Under the pieces are notes generated by a model. The model saw only the letters and a list, made by a program, of their open reading frames with translations. It was not told the DNA's origin and did no database searches. 64,000 nucleotides of DNA, from the NCBI GenBank assembly GCA_964384025.1, contig CAYLJJ010000002.1:158711-222710 (forward strand). Reading direction: 5' to 3'. This document shows, in pieces, positions 26,584 through 35,343 of the stretch. The translations under genes and the position numbers were made by a program. Positions within the stretch are counted from its first letter, which is position 1; every line of letters starts with the position of its first letter. The DNA comes from CAYLJJ01 sp964384025. GTDB taxonomy: Bacteria > Myxococcota_A > Bradymonadia > UBA7976 > UBA1532.

Positions 26584-28505
26584 TTTTGATATTCCCGTGT
26601 CGCGAAGGGTTTTCCAGGGAGGAGCTTCCCTCCCAATAGGCGCTCTAAAGCCAAAGCCCCAGTCCAGGAGCGAAGGAGAGGCTGACCCACTCTATCTTGA
26701 GCGCGGAGAAGAAGCTGCTCCTCTGGAGCGACTTTAGAGAGCAGCTTACAGGGGAGCTGTTCACAGGAGAGGGCTTGGCGCGCTCCCTGTTGAGGGAGGT
26801 GCTGCTCCAACTGGATAGACTCCAGATCGATGGGCCCTCGGCTGTCCAGATAGAGCGCCCCCCCCCGCTCAAAGAGGATCAAAGGGTTCAAAGCTCCCTT
26901 GAGGGGAGGACAAGAGATCCACTCCAGCTCCCAGGGATAGCTGCGATCTCGAGCCAAGGCTCGCACCTCTTTGGGGTTATCCAGAGCGCAGCTTAGGGCG
27001 TTAAGCCAGTCGGCTAAGTCGATCCCCTCAACGCCGACATCCACCGAGAGCCCCTCTCCAAAATAGTCAATGAGGAGCTGAAGGCTACCCGCCGCGCCCA
27101 GCTCAATCTCATCAAAGGGCTCCTCTACCCGATAGCCATCATAGGAGTCCCAAAGGATCCCCCCCACAAGCTCCTCACGGAGCAGACCCTCGAATGTCCC
27201 TGTCGTGGTTCCAAAGAAGACGGGCAAGCTCTCTCCCTGTTGAGTCACAGCCTCTAGATCGATATGGCGTGTGTCCTCCAAGAAGGTGTCGATGATGTGG
27301 GGATCATCGAGGACAAGCGCAGCGAAGAAATAGGCGAGCCCCTCGCCATAGGCAAGGCGAGGATCAACTTGATGATCTCGATGAGCGCCTCCTGGAGAGT
27401 CATCAGCGCTGTAATGGAGCACAAAATAGTGCCCAAATTCGTGGAGGATGATGTCATCATCAAACTCATCTGTGTCCTCCAGCTGCCCCCCCAATAGAAT
27501 GGTGTCTCCTCCGCTGAAGCAGGAGCCACAGGGGAAGGGCAGGCCAGGTTGCCAGATGATCTTGAGGAAGGGGGCGGGTCCATCGATATGTGGCTGGATG
27601 AGCTGGAGAGCGTCATAGAGCGTATCGGCGATGTTAAAGGCACCCTCGGCGGTCCCTTGCGCTTGAATCAAGAGAGGCTCATCTCCCAAGACAGGCGCTC
27701 TCATGCTGTAGGTTGCGTTTCCTTGAAGCTCAGCAACTCGAAGCTCATTTTCACCCACCCGAACCCAAGCTTGAACCCTCAGCTCCAGCTCCCAGAGGCC
27801 ATCAAAGCGGCTCTCCATCTGAAAACGACCCTCAGCGTCTGTCCAGCCCTGCTCTACTCTCAAACCACCCCGCAGCAGCTCCACAAAGAAGCCGCGCGCA
27901 GGACGCAGAGGACGTTCTCCGCTAAAACCGGTTTCATCAAAGGGTCGATCGGGATAGAGAACCTGACCCTCTAGCTCCAGCTGATAGATCTCATCAACCC
28001 TCAGGCTATAGGCCCCTCGCTGCTCAGGAGGGAGGCTTAAGGAGAAGCTGCGCGCTTCGCGCTGTTCAGAGATGAGCAAGCTCCCTGCGCGTCTTCGAGA
28101 GATTCCCGCGCCTTCTAACTCCAGGATGAGTTCTGGGGGCTCTATTCGAAAGTGGAGGCCCCGTCCGGCGAGAGCTTCAACCTCAAAGCGCTGCTCCAGG
28201 CCGCAGAGCAGCCCCTCCTGAGGTTGCCCCAGGTTGAGGGTGCGGGGTTCTTCAGGGAGGCAGGGGGTATCTGGCTGATCAAGCTCAAAGAGAGGCGGAG
28301 CACGATCCAGGAGAGAAGCATCTCCGACCTCAGCCTCCACTGCGAGATCTTCAAGCGCCCCGAGATCTTCAATATCTTCAATGAGTTCAGGTAGATCCTC
28401 TTCAAGTTCTAAGGCGTCGAGGCGCTCAACCCCATACAGACGATCACAACTCCAGAGGAGCCCGATTAGAAACAGGAGTTGAAATCTTTGAGTTCTCAAG
28501 AGCAT
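26580..28505 (-). CDS. Lipoprotein zinc metallopeptidase (gluzincin-like)
   Basis: The start is the ATG giving MLLRTQRFQLLFLIGLLWSC, a good lipoprotein signal; an upstream GTG in frame gives a poorer one. An acidic Leu/Glu/Asp spacer (about 25-75) separates the lipid anchor from beta-rich domains. Near residue 350 lies LHEFGHYFVLHYS, an HExxH zinc motif, followed about 35 residues later by GEGLAYFFA, a plausible third ligand (Glu) of gluzincins. Likely a surface or periplasmic protease, translationally coupled to the phospholipase-like gene downstream, so the pair may act together on envelope or prey components (inference). Confidence 0.65.
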   Translation of the reverse strand: MLLRTQRFQLLFLIGLLWSCDRLYGVERLDALELEEDLPELIEDIEDLGALEDLAVEAEVGDASLLDRAPPLFELDQPDTPCLPEEPRTLNLGQPQEGLLCGLEQRFEVEALAGRGLHFRIEPPELILELEGAGISRRRAGSLLISEQREARSFSLSLPPEQRGAYSLRVDEIYQLELEGQVLYPDRPFDETGFSGERPLRPARGFFVELLRGGLRVEQGWTDAEGRFQMESRFDGLWELELRVQAWVRVGENELRVAELQGNATYSMRAPVLGDEPLLIQAQGTAEGAFNIADTLYDALQLIQPHIDGPAPFLKIIWQPGLPFPCGSCFSGGDTILLGGQLEDTDEFDDDIILHEFGHYFVLHYSADDSPGGAHRDHQVDPRLAYGEGLAYFFAALVLDDPHIIDTFLEDTRHIDLEAVTQQGESLPVFFGTTTGTFEGLLREELVGGILWDSYDGYRVEEPFDEIELGAAGSLQLLIDYFGEGLSVDVGVEGIDLADWLNALSCALDNPKEVRALARDRSYPWELEWISCPPLKGALNPLILFERGGALYLDSRGPIDLESIQLEQHLPQQGARQALSCEQLPCKLLSKVAPEEQLLLRAQDRVGQPLLRSWTGALALERLLGGKLLPGKPFATREYQN

Positions 28506-28662
28506 GACTCCAGCTCTCCAGAGGTTCCCTGGGAGCACAATCCATCCAGGGATTTCAGAATCAAGTCCTAGATTCTCCCCTGTGGCCTTGACTTAGAGCT
28601 CGAAGCACCCTCTTTCGTTTCGCTTATGATGCTTTGTAAGAGGGGCCACCTCCCTTGGGATT

Positions 28663-31143
28663 TCAGAATGGGATACCATCGTCCTCAGCAGCAACTCTAT
28701 GCGAGCTTAGAAATTCCACAGCGTTCTGAAGGCTCTCTCCACCCAATCCGGCGAATTCCTGCATACCTTTATCGACAGACGCGGTGATTATTCTGCTCTG
28801 AGCGATCAGCTGGGCAGGTACGAGTTCAGGGATCAGAAAGCTAAAGTCGCCTAGATGCTTGAGGATCTCATCACCGTAAATCTGAACAATCCACTCCCAG
28901 TACACCCCGATCTCAATCTGTTCTGTACCGCTGATCTCACTCCCGCGCTCGATAAAGCTTGCCAGCAAGCTTCTGATCCGCGCCGTGCGTATCGGAGCTT
29001 TGGGTCCTACACCCGAGCAGAGCGCCGAGTAATGAGCCCACCACGCCTGATCTTTCTTCTCCCAGTCTTCACCGCGCTCCATCGGCGCATCAGGGAGCGT
29101 TAGAGAGCACCGCTGGCAGTAGAATGTTGCCATCAGCATGACCGGATCACAGAGCCCCAGACCTCCAGCTGTCAGCGGCCAGTAGAGCCAAGCATCTGGC
29201 AACGCATCGGCCCACTTCTCGAAGCGCTCGAGGAGCAGCGCCCGCAAGCGCGCTGATAGTCCCTCGCCTTCCATATGCACACGCGCCACCGCGTGACTGA
29301 TCGCGTCGAAATGTGCTGCGCCCAGCCTCGCAAAAGGCGCCATACCTCGCACGAGATAGCGCATGTAGCTGTTGTAGATGAACACCTTCGAGAGGATCGC
29401 TTGTCCAGGACGCTCAAGGCGCTTTTGCAAGCGCTCTTCAAAGCGTTTGAGCGCAGACTCGTTCACCCCCCAATCGCCGCAGGGCTGAAGCTCCAGGAAC
29501 GCCCAGCGCAGGCCGCCCCTGGGCAGCTCCTCAGGTTTGTCGCCGCCGATCACGACGGCGCCCGTCTTTTTGGCGTTCAGCGCGAAGCCAGCATCAGCGC
29601 AGAAGGCTTGGATCGCCTCCCACGCTTTCACAGCAGCTTTTGCCTCTGAGGTCACCAACACCAGGTCGTCCATAAAGCGAATAAGCTGGAGACCGCTGAC
29701 CTCAAACACATACCGCTCAAGCAATCGAAGGAAGCTCTCCGCGAGCAGATAGGAGAGCGTGGAGTCGAGCGGGATCCCACGCAGGACTTCATATACCGAG
29801 CCTTGCCGCCTCACGCGCACAGCGAGCATACGCAACATCAGCGCGATCCACCGCTCGGGAAACCCCTGAGCCTCCAGAATCTTACGAGCGAGAGCGTGCG
29901 AAAAGGAAGGGAAGAAGAGCTTGATATCAGTCCGCAACACAACGATCGGTTTTTGGGGATCTACTGCTCGCAAGAGTCCAATTTCGCCTCCGAGAAGCAT
30001 GAGCACCTTCTGCATGGCGTCGGGCTCTTCATCGGCAAAGTTGTGGCCATCATAATGTTCAGTTGTGCTCTGGTTGCGCGCCTTGGTCTTGAACTCACAC
30101 ATCGAGTCGGGCACAGACAACATAAAAAGCTCAGCCTGTTTTTGGAGCCTCAGACTCTCGACCGAGTTCGGCCACGGCATCTCATCGGGTGGATAGACCC
30201 TACAAGAACAAAACCCACTGCCGCGTTGTGCAAAGAGCTGCTTCAGAACAATACCCCAACGCATTCCGATCACTGAGAGCAGAAGCTGGTTGAGTAAGCC
30301 ATCCGCCAAAAATGGACGCCAGCGATCACGCGCCCATAAAAGCTCTACCTCCACCCCACCCTCGGGCCACTGCCAGCGCTCTAACCCATGGAGTAGGATG
30401 GTTAACGCACCCACGCACTCATTCACCTGTATCTCATCCAGGGCTGTGCTTCGGGCCACCGCGCAAAGCTTTGGGTTGCGGTAAGGCGAACGAGCCAACT
30501 GCAAGAGATTTCCACGCACCTCATCGCGCGAGATCTGCTGCCAGGAATCCCCTTCGGCATAAGCTTGCGTACCCTTCACCACCACGTTCTCAGCGCCCGC
30601 ATGAGCAGCTACAAGCGCATCGAAGAGCTCGAATTCAGGCGTTTCTTCCTCTTCGCTGAGAGCCATCTTGAAGAACGCTTCTCGCGCGAGTTCTCTTCCG
30701 CTTGGATTTGCTCCATCACAGTCGCTGTTTTCACAGGATTCAGCTGGATGAGGGGGCTCTTGCTCTGCGTCTCTTGGCTCTGCCCAAGCTTCAAGCAACC
30801 CACCAAAGAGCGTTCCAAAGCGCGCACGGCGTTCGCCTTCATCGAGCTCTCGATAGAGCCGCTCAATCCAGCACGCGACGGTAGCGTCCGAGGCCACTCC
30901 CAACCGTGCTTTGTAGATCAGCGCCTCAAGATTCTGGATCTCGGGATGAAGCGGGCGTCCTGCAAAGCGGAGTTCAAGTAACCCTCTAAAGAGCAGCTCA
31001 AGCCGTGCCAGTGGTGTTTTAAGCGAGACCTCTTGGTTGGCTGCCTCGCGGATCTCAGCATAGCGCATACTCAAACGCTCGCACTGACGCTTTAACTCGT
31101 CGAGTTTGGTCTGAGCGACCCTGCGTGCAAATTCAGATTTCAC
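28663..31143 (-). CDS. Large stand-alone reverse transcriptase, Abi/UG/DRT-like
   Basis: 826 residues from a GTG start preceded by AAGGAA. The central RT palm is clear: motif A VVLRTDIKLFFPSF (about 400-413), motif B GIPLDSTLSYLLAESFLRLLE (not the GxPQG of group II introns and retrons) and motif C LIRFMDDLVL (about 487-496), followed by LNAKKT. Long extra regions (about 360 residues before, 260 after) have no recognisable maturase, endonuclease or protease domain. The layout fits the uncharacterised or abortive-infection RT clades, several members of which give phage defence. It is clearly distinct from the DGR RT at 40.8 kb. It sits next to a conflict-system operon, and an AT-rich 600-bp non-coding region lies upstream. 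The exact class cannot be assigned without a tree. Confidence 0.8.
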   Translation of the reverse strand: MKSEFARRVAQTKLDELKRQCERLSMRYAEIREAANQEVSLKTPLARLELLFRGLLELRFAGRPLHPEIQNLEALIYKARLGVASDATVACWIERLYRELDEGERRARFGTLFGGLLEAWAEPRDAEQEPPHPAESCENSDCDGANPSGRELAREAFFKMALSEEEETPEFELFDALVAAHAGAENVVVKGTQAYAEGDSWQQISRDEVRGNLLQLARSPYRNPKLCAVARSTALDEIQVNECVGALTILLHGLERWQWPEGGVEVELLWARDRWRPFLADGLLNQLLLSVIGMRWGIVLKQLFAQRGSGFCSCRVYPPDEMPWPNSVESLRLQKQAELFMLSVPDSMCEFKTKARNQSTTEHYDGHNFADEEPDAMQKVLMLLGGEIGLLRAVDPQKPIVVLRTDIKLFFPSFSHALARKILEAQGFPERWIALMLRMLAVRVRRQGSVYEVLRGIPLDSTLSYLLAESFLRLLERYVFEVSGLQLIRFMDDLVLVTSEAKAAVKAWEAIQAFCADAGFALNAKKTGAVVIGGDKPEELPRGGLRWAFLELQPCGDWGVNESALKRFEERLQKRLERPGQAILSKVFIYNSYMRYLVRGMAPFARLGAAHFDAISHAVARVHMEGEGLSARLRALLLERFEKWADALPDAWLYWPLTAGGLGLCDPVMLMATFYCQRCSLTLPDAPMERGEDWEKKDQAWWAHYSALCSGVGPKAPIRTARIRSLLASFIERGSEISGTEQIEIGVYWEWIVQIYGDEILKHLGDFSFLIPELVPAQLIAQSRIITASVDKGMQEFAGLGGESLQNAVEFLSSHRVAAEDDGIPF

Positions 31144-31745
31144 TTCCTTCTTCCGTGCTCGACAATGTTATTGTGATGAACAAAAGCTTTTGGTTGATTC
31201 CCCAAAAAGTCACAAAAAATGTTTTTGGTTTGATCTACAAAATAAGGCTCGAAATGAATCCGATTCAACTCAAGACAATATTATGGTTGTTTTTTGTCAT
31301 CTCGTAATTTTGCTATGAAACATAGAAAAAGAGATCTTTAAGATACTCAGGTTTTGTAAATATAAGCAGTTGATAAGTTTTTATCGCAAAATCTCCAACT
31401 AACATGTAATAGTAGCATTTAGCTGGCCGAGCCAAAATGACATTTAATACCATATTATGCCATAATCCTCATTGTAGAACCACACAATCAGCTGAAGCAA
31501 ACATTTGATCTGCATATAATATAAAAAATATTAAGTTAACACTGAAAACCAACTGATTAAATCCGGTGATCTCAACATTACATATGAAAAATCGATAACA
31601 AGTGCCAGTTCTCAGGAGCCTTGATTCTCTTTGCGCTGTAGATGAAGAGTATACTTCCTTTGACTGCATCTCCGGTCGCTGTGAGTATGGCTTCGCCTGT
31701 GATTGATCATCGGCTGTAGAGTGGAGAGGCTAGAGAATATGATCC
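31144..31745. other. AT-rich non-coding region upstream of the stand-alone RT
   Basis: About 600 bp with no supportable ORF. It is much more AT-rich than the genes either side and contains local inverted repeats, for example ccaaaaa...tttttgg near 31200-31230. It lies directly 5' of the RT gene and 3' of the protease gene. It could carry a promoter or a non-coding RNA used by the RT, but no RNA family is recognised. Confidence 0.4.
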
Positions 31746-32453
31746 CTATTTGAGCACCTCACCATGAGGGAGATTCTCCCACAGCTCTGTCTGTTCAAAG
31801 TAGTCACGATCGATCGCCTTTGCCTCTCCCTGACGAGAGAACATCACCTCACTCAACATATCCAATAAGCCGTTCAAGTTTGTCTTTTCTGAAAGCTCTT
31901 CGATGACACGGTGACCCAATAACCCCATAACTTTGATCGTCACAGGGAGGACGTGCTCTGTCTTATCCTTGAAGCCGGTCATAAGCTCCTCACCGAAGGT
32001 CTCCTCATCCCAGTGTGAATATCGGGTACCTGAGCCATAATCGGTCTCGACGCGCATCGTCTGCAAGGCTGCCAGCTTGGTGATCGCCGCGTCTGTGAAC
32101 TTCCCCGTCTCTGGATGGAACAGGCTCATCCATGCGTCCCAACCAAACCCAAGGGTATGTCCGATCTCATGAATGACTGTCCCTGCGATCTCATGCCCTG
32201 TAAAATCGGAGAGGTATTTTGTGTTGAACTCGACGACACCATAAACAACATCATCCCTCTTAAAGGGCTTGTAGGCTCTGGCGATCGTATTGCTCATCGC
32301 TGTAAAGACACCCAAGCGGATGACTACAGAAGAGCTGGGGATGATGTAGCGGTTCCAGAAATTGCACGCAGTTCGAGCAGCTCCTTTGAGTCGCCCATCC
32401 ACATCACCGATGATCTTATAGGTGACCAAGTTATCAGCATTGAGTGTATCCAT
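31746..32453 (-). CDS. Leishmanolysin (M8)-like metalloprotease without signal peptide
   Basis: 235 residues; ATG preceded by GGAGG. Zinc site VIHEIGHTLGFG (His95, Glu96, His99). The third ligand expected in M8 metzincins is His147 in the characteristic TRYSHWDEETFGEELMTGF segment. Bacterial relatives are usually secreted, but here the N-terminus (MDTLNADNLVTYKIIG) has no signal peptide, lipobox or membrane helix, so the protein should be cytosolic. It lies between the stand-alone RT and the divergent conflict operon and could be a defence-associated effector protease, or a domesticated fragment of a secreted enzyme. Confidence 0.75.
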   Translation of the reverse strand: MDTLNADNLVTYKIIGDVDGRLKGAARTACNFWNRYIIPSSSVVIRLGVFTAMSNTIARAYKPFKRDDVVYGVVEFNTKYLSDFTGHEIAGTVIHEIGHTLGFGWDAWMSLFHPETGKFTDAAITKLAALQTMRVETDYGSGTRYSHWDEETFGEELMTGFKDKTEHVLPVTIKVMGLLGHRVIEELSEKTNLNGLLDMLSEVMFSRQGEAKAIDRDYFEQTELWENLPHGEVLK

Positions 32454-32757
32454 CTGCTTGCCTCCATCTGCTCAACTGCTCAAGTTCGACCTATGCCTGG
32501 ATCGAAAACCTAGGCAGCATGTATCACACCGTCAGAATCAATAGCTCAAACCAAAATCTTAGACAATAGCTTCGATATGAAAAAGCTTCATAGACTCAAA
32601 CTCCCCAGCAAAAAAGGATCTGTTTGAGACCCAAGATCTCAATGCTCTTATGGACGCTCATCATCGATCTGTGAATGAGCTACGCTGGACTTTTGCCATC
32701 TGAGCGGTTATGGAAATCTCCCCTCGCGATTGTGGGGCAAGCAGAAGGAGTAGGAAG
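32454..32757. other. Divergent intergenic region upstream of conflict operon
   Basis: About 300 bp between the protease gene (minus) and the Trypco2 gene (plus). It must hold the promoters of both. No clear -35/-10 pair or operator palindrome stands out by eye. The ribosome site of the right-hand gene (AAGGAG) is at its right edge. Confidence 0.4.
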
Positions 32758-33063
32758 ATGGCGGAGGCTCTAGAACAGAACATTCCTATCTTTGAGATGA
32801 TCCAAGCTTTAAGGCAGGAGCTGCAAGCGTGTATCGAAGAAGGCAAAGGGCACCCTCTGAGATTTGAGCTGGGCGAGATCGACTTAGAGCTTCAGGTTCA
32901 GGTCTCTAAGAAGAAGGCAGGAGGGCTTGATTTTAGCATCATCAAGGCGGGTATAGATCGGAGCGATATCACCACACATATCTTTAGATTAAAGCTCAAT
33001 CCGATTTTGGATGGAGATGATGGACCTATCCCAGTAAGTGATGAGGTCGTAGAACTGGATTAA
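32758..33063 (+). CDS. Trypco2 (trypsin-co-occurring domain 2) protein
   Basis: 101 residues. The start chosen is the second in-frame Met (MAEALEQNIPIFEMI), which has AAGGAG just upstream. The body matches the Trypco2 pattern: an N-terminal helix IQALRQELQACIEEG, then PLRFELGEIDLELQVQVSKKKAGGLDF, a short hinge, and SDITTHIFRLKLNPIL. In predicted NTP-dependent conflict systems this small domain is encoded next to trypsin-like proteases and is thought to be a regulatory or adaptor part of the protease module. Here the protease gene starts 3 bp after its stop, supporting that role. No enzyme motif is present. Confidence 0.85.
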   Translation: MAEALEQNIPIFEMIQALRQELQACIEEGKGHPLRFELGEIDLELQVQVSKKKAGGLDFSIIKAGIDRSDITTHIFRLKLNPILDGDDGPIPVSDEVVELD

Positions 33064-33066
33064 GAT

Positions 33067-35343
33067 ATGTCCTATGAAGCGGAGCGCCTAGCTCAAATCC
33101 AAGGGAAGGGCTTTGGGACCGGCTATGACCTAGGGAATGGGCTTATCCTGACCGCCTGCCATGTGATCCAAGGGGTCAAATTTGGAGAGACTCCTCAGAG
33201 GGTTCAGGCCCGATTTCTCGATGAAGAGGGGCTAACCAACTGGCTTGAAGCTGATGAGGTCTGGTTCAGTCGCTCTCAAGATCTCTGGGTAGGCCGTATT
33301 CAGACAAGCAGAAAACTCACCTCGATAGAAAAACGTCCTCAGCACGATGGAATTGGGTTCACCATCGGTTTTCCAAGGACCATCGCCGAAGGTGCTCGAA
33401 ATCAAATCCGAGACACTCAGGGCTTGGATGTCAAGATCCAGTCAAAGGGGGGACATCGCTCCCAACGCATCCAGATCGACTATCAAGGCGCAGCTCCACC
33501 TTCAGAAAACTGGGCGGGGCTCTCTGGAGGTCCTCTTTTCCTTGGAGATGATCTGGTCGGGGTTATCGTCAGTGTTCCTCCAAAGGCCGGTGGAGGGTTT
33601 TTATGGGCCAGCCCTCTTGACGAGATGATTAAGAACCTCCCTGTTCCCTATCATCCACCTGAATCAACCGTAGAAGGCAGGGTACCGCTCAAAATTAGAC
33701 TAGAAATAGAGGGTAATCGTCTTTATGCTTACCATAGCCAGCCAAAATCGGGGAGTTTTTATAAAACTTGGAGTTCATTAAGCGAAAGCAGGTCATTATT
33801 CACACGCTATAGCGATGGAAATGAGACTGAGGCGGATAAAGATCTGGCGTTTTCAATGCTATTTGGAGATGAATGCCAACAAAGCAAAATTTTTCGTCAT
33901 GTTTTCGGGAAAAAATTTGGCCCTGCTCCATCACCAGATCGTTACCCAATCGAACTTGATCTTATCATCTGTGATCTTGAGTTTCAGTCTTTTCCATGGA
34001 CATCTTTATCTTGGAGAGGAAAGTTTATCGACAATTGGTGGATTCATGCACGATCAGGAGGAGAGAGAAGAAACATCAACTTTCATATTCCATGTTCAGC
34101 TCTTTTGATCGGCTCTGATCTAGAAGATGTAAAGGAGCTTCTCTTAAGATACTGGCCAGTGGAAGAGAGCAAACTAATCCAAAATGTCGAGAATTGGTCT
34201 CAAGTTGATCCGAAACGAAGATATCGGTTTATCTGGGACAAAACCGGAGAGAGCCCCCATAGGCTAAGGTATGAGCCTGAAATCCTAGTTAGAGACTCTA
34301 TGCCACCATTGGTCAACTCTCCTTTGGGAGCAGCCTTCCGACTCCAGGCAGGTCGGAGATGTGAACACCATAAAATCTTGATGGATTGGCTCTATGCTTG
34401 GCTTGGAGAGAGCAATGATCCGACCCAAACTCTGAATATGCTCCCAAAAGCCCGAAGAGATCTGAGCTCTATTGGCAAATATCAAAGTTGGAAGACAAGA
34501 CGAACAGCGCGGAGGCGCCCTGTCAAAGATGCTCGATTGCGCCTAGATCGTTTCGCTGCGCGGAGTCAGGGAGGAGAGCATATTCGCGAGCTTGTCCAAA
34601 GCCCTGTACGCAAGTTAGAGATCCTCATCGGCTATGGCTCGCCGGGGAACCACGTTGACTTCTTTGGAAAGCAGCTCCGTGATCATGTGGCCTCCCAAGA
34701 GCGGATCCGTATCTGTCGAGATGAGCTGAGGTTTCCTGAGGCGCGAGGAGAGACGCTGACATCTGACACCTTTATGAGGAGCCTCCAGCGTGACCTGGAG
34801 AGCATGAAGATCGGCCCTGCTCTGCAACACAGGACACCCATCCCGAGCCGTCGTAGCGCTGCTGTATTGATGTTGGATTTTGGTCGGATCGGGGAGGAGG
34901 AGGAACTCGATACTCGAGATGTTGGAGCCTGGATGGTCTTCTGTGCAGAGAAGCTTCTTCCTTTGGTCCCTGAGCAGTGCTGCTTTCTGGCTTATGTGGG
35001 AATTGAGACCGAGGCTTCACAGGAGACGGCTAGACCGTATATCGAGGATCTCTTTCCCAAAGGAAAAGAGGGTGCTCTGCACTGTGTTCTTTTGCCTGCC
35101 ATCGGTCTAGTACCTAAGAGTGAGCTTCAGGATTTTATGAGAGAGCCCGACTTCTGCTCCTGTCCTGATGATTTAGTGGATGATATCGCCGCCCAACTTC
35201 ATCAAGAGACAGGCGGAAACTACGAGAGGATCCTTAAGCGCCTAGAGAGAGCTGAACGTCGCTCTTGGAGCGAGTTATATGAGCGTATCAAGGATCAGCC
35301 TTCTCCTTCTCCAAGTCAGCTCAAGGCTGGGTTTAAACTATGA
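33067..35343 (+). CDS. Trypsin-like serine protease fused to VMAP/CHAT-like effector regions
   Basis: 758 residues, no signal peptide, so cytosolic. Residues 1-205 are a trypsin-fold protease with an intact-looking triad: His32 (ILTACHVI), Asp72 (SQDLWVGRI), Ser153 (GLSGGPLF). Residues about 220-420 contain a CHAT-like stretch (DLIICDLEFQSFPWTSLSWRGKF). Residues about 500-745 form a mixed alpha/beta region (LEILIGYGSPGNHVDFFGKQLRDH..., SAAVLMLDFGRIG..., CCFLAYVGIE) of the kind seen in VMAP/iSTAND-type C-terminal regions of MoxR-vWA ternary systems; that assignment is tentative. Stop overlaps the MoxR start (ATGA). Codons about 210-480 are distinctly AT-richer than the rest, suggesting a transferred segment. 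Likely the effector protease of the operon. Confidence 0.8.
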   Translation: MSYEAERLAQIQGKGFGTGYDLGNGLILTACHVIQGVKFGETPQRVQARFLDEEGLTNWLEADEVWFSRSQDLWVGRIQTSRKLTSIEKRPQHDGIGFTIGFPRTIAEGARNQIRDTQGLDVKIQSKGGHRSQRIQIDYQGAAPPSENWAGLSGGPLFLGDDLVGVIVSVPPKAGGGFLWASPLDEMIKNLPVPYHPPESTVEGRVPLKIRLEIEGNRLYAYHSQPKSGSFYKTWSSLSESRSLFTRYSDGNETEADKDLAFSMLFGDECQQSKIFRHVFGKKFGPAPSPDRYPIELDLIICDLEFQSFPWTSLSWRGKFIDNWWIHARSGGERRNINFHIPCSALLIGSDLEDVKELLLRYWPVEESKLIQNVENWSQVDPKRRYRFIWDKTGESPHRLRYEPEILVRDSMPPLVNSPLGAAFRLQAGRRCEHHKILMDWLYAWLGESNDPTQTLNMLPKARRDLSSIGKYQSWKTRRTARRRPVKDARLRLDRFAARSQGGEHIRELVQSPVRKLEILIGYGSPGNHVDFFGKQLRDHVASQERIRICRDELRFPEARGETLTSDTFMRSLQRDLESMKIGPALQHRTPIPSRRSAAVLMLDFGRIGEEEELDTRDVGAWMVFCAEKLLPLVPEQCCFLAYVGIETEASQETARPYIEDLFPKGKEGALHCVLLPAIGLVPKSELQDFMREPDFCSCPDDLVDDIAAQLHQETGGNYERILKRLERAERRSWSELYERIKDQPSPSPSQLKAGFKL

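Noticed and set aside
28663..31143. Retron or group II intron interpretation of the large RT
   Set aside because: No maturase or endonuclease domain, no intron-like domain V, no msr/msd structure seen, and motif B differs; an Abi/UG-like RT fits better.
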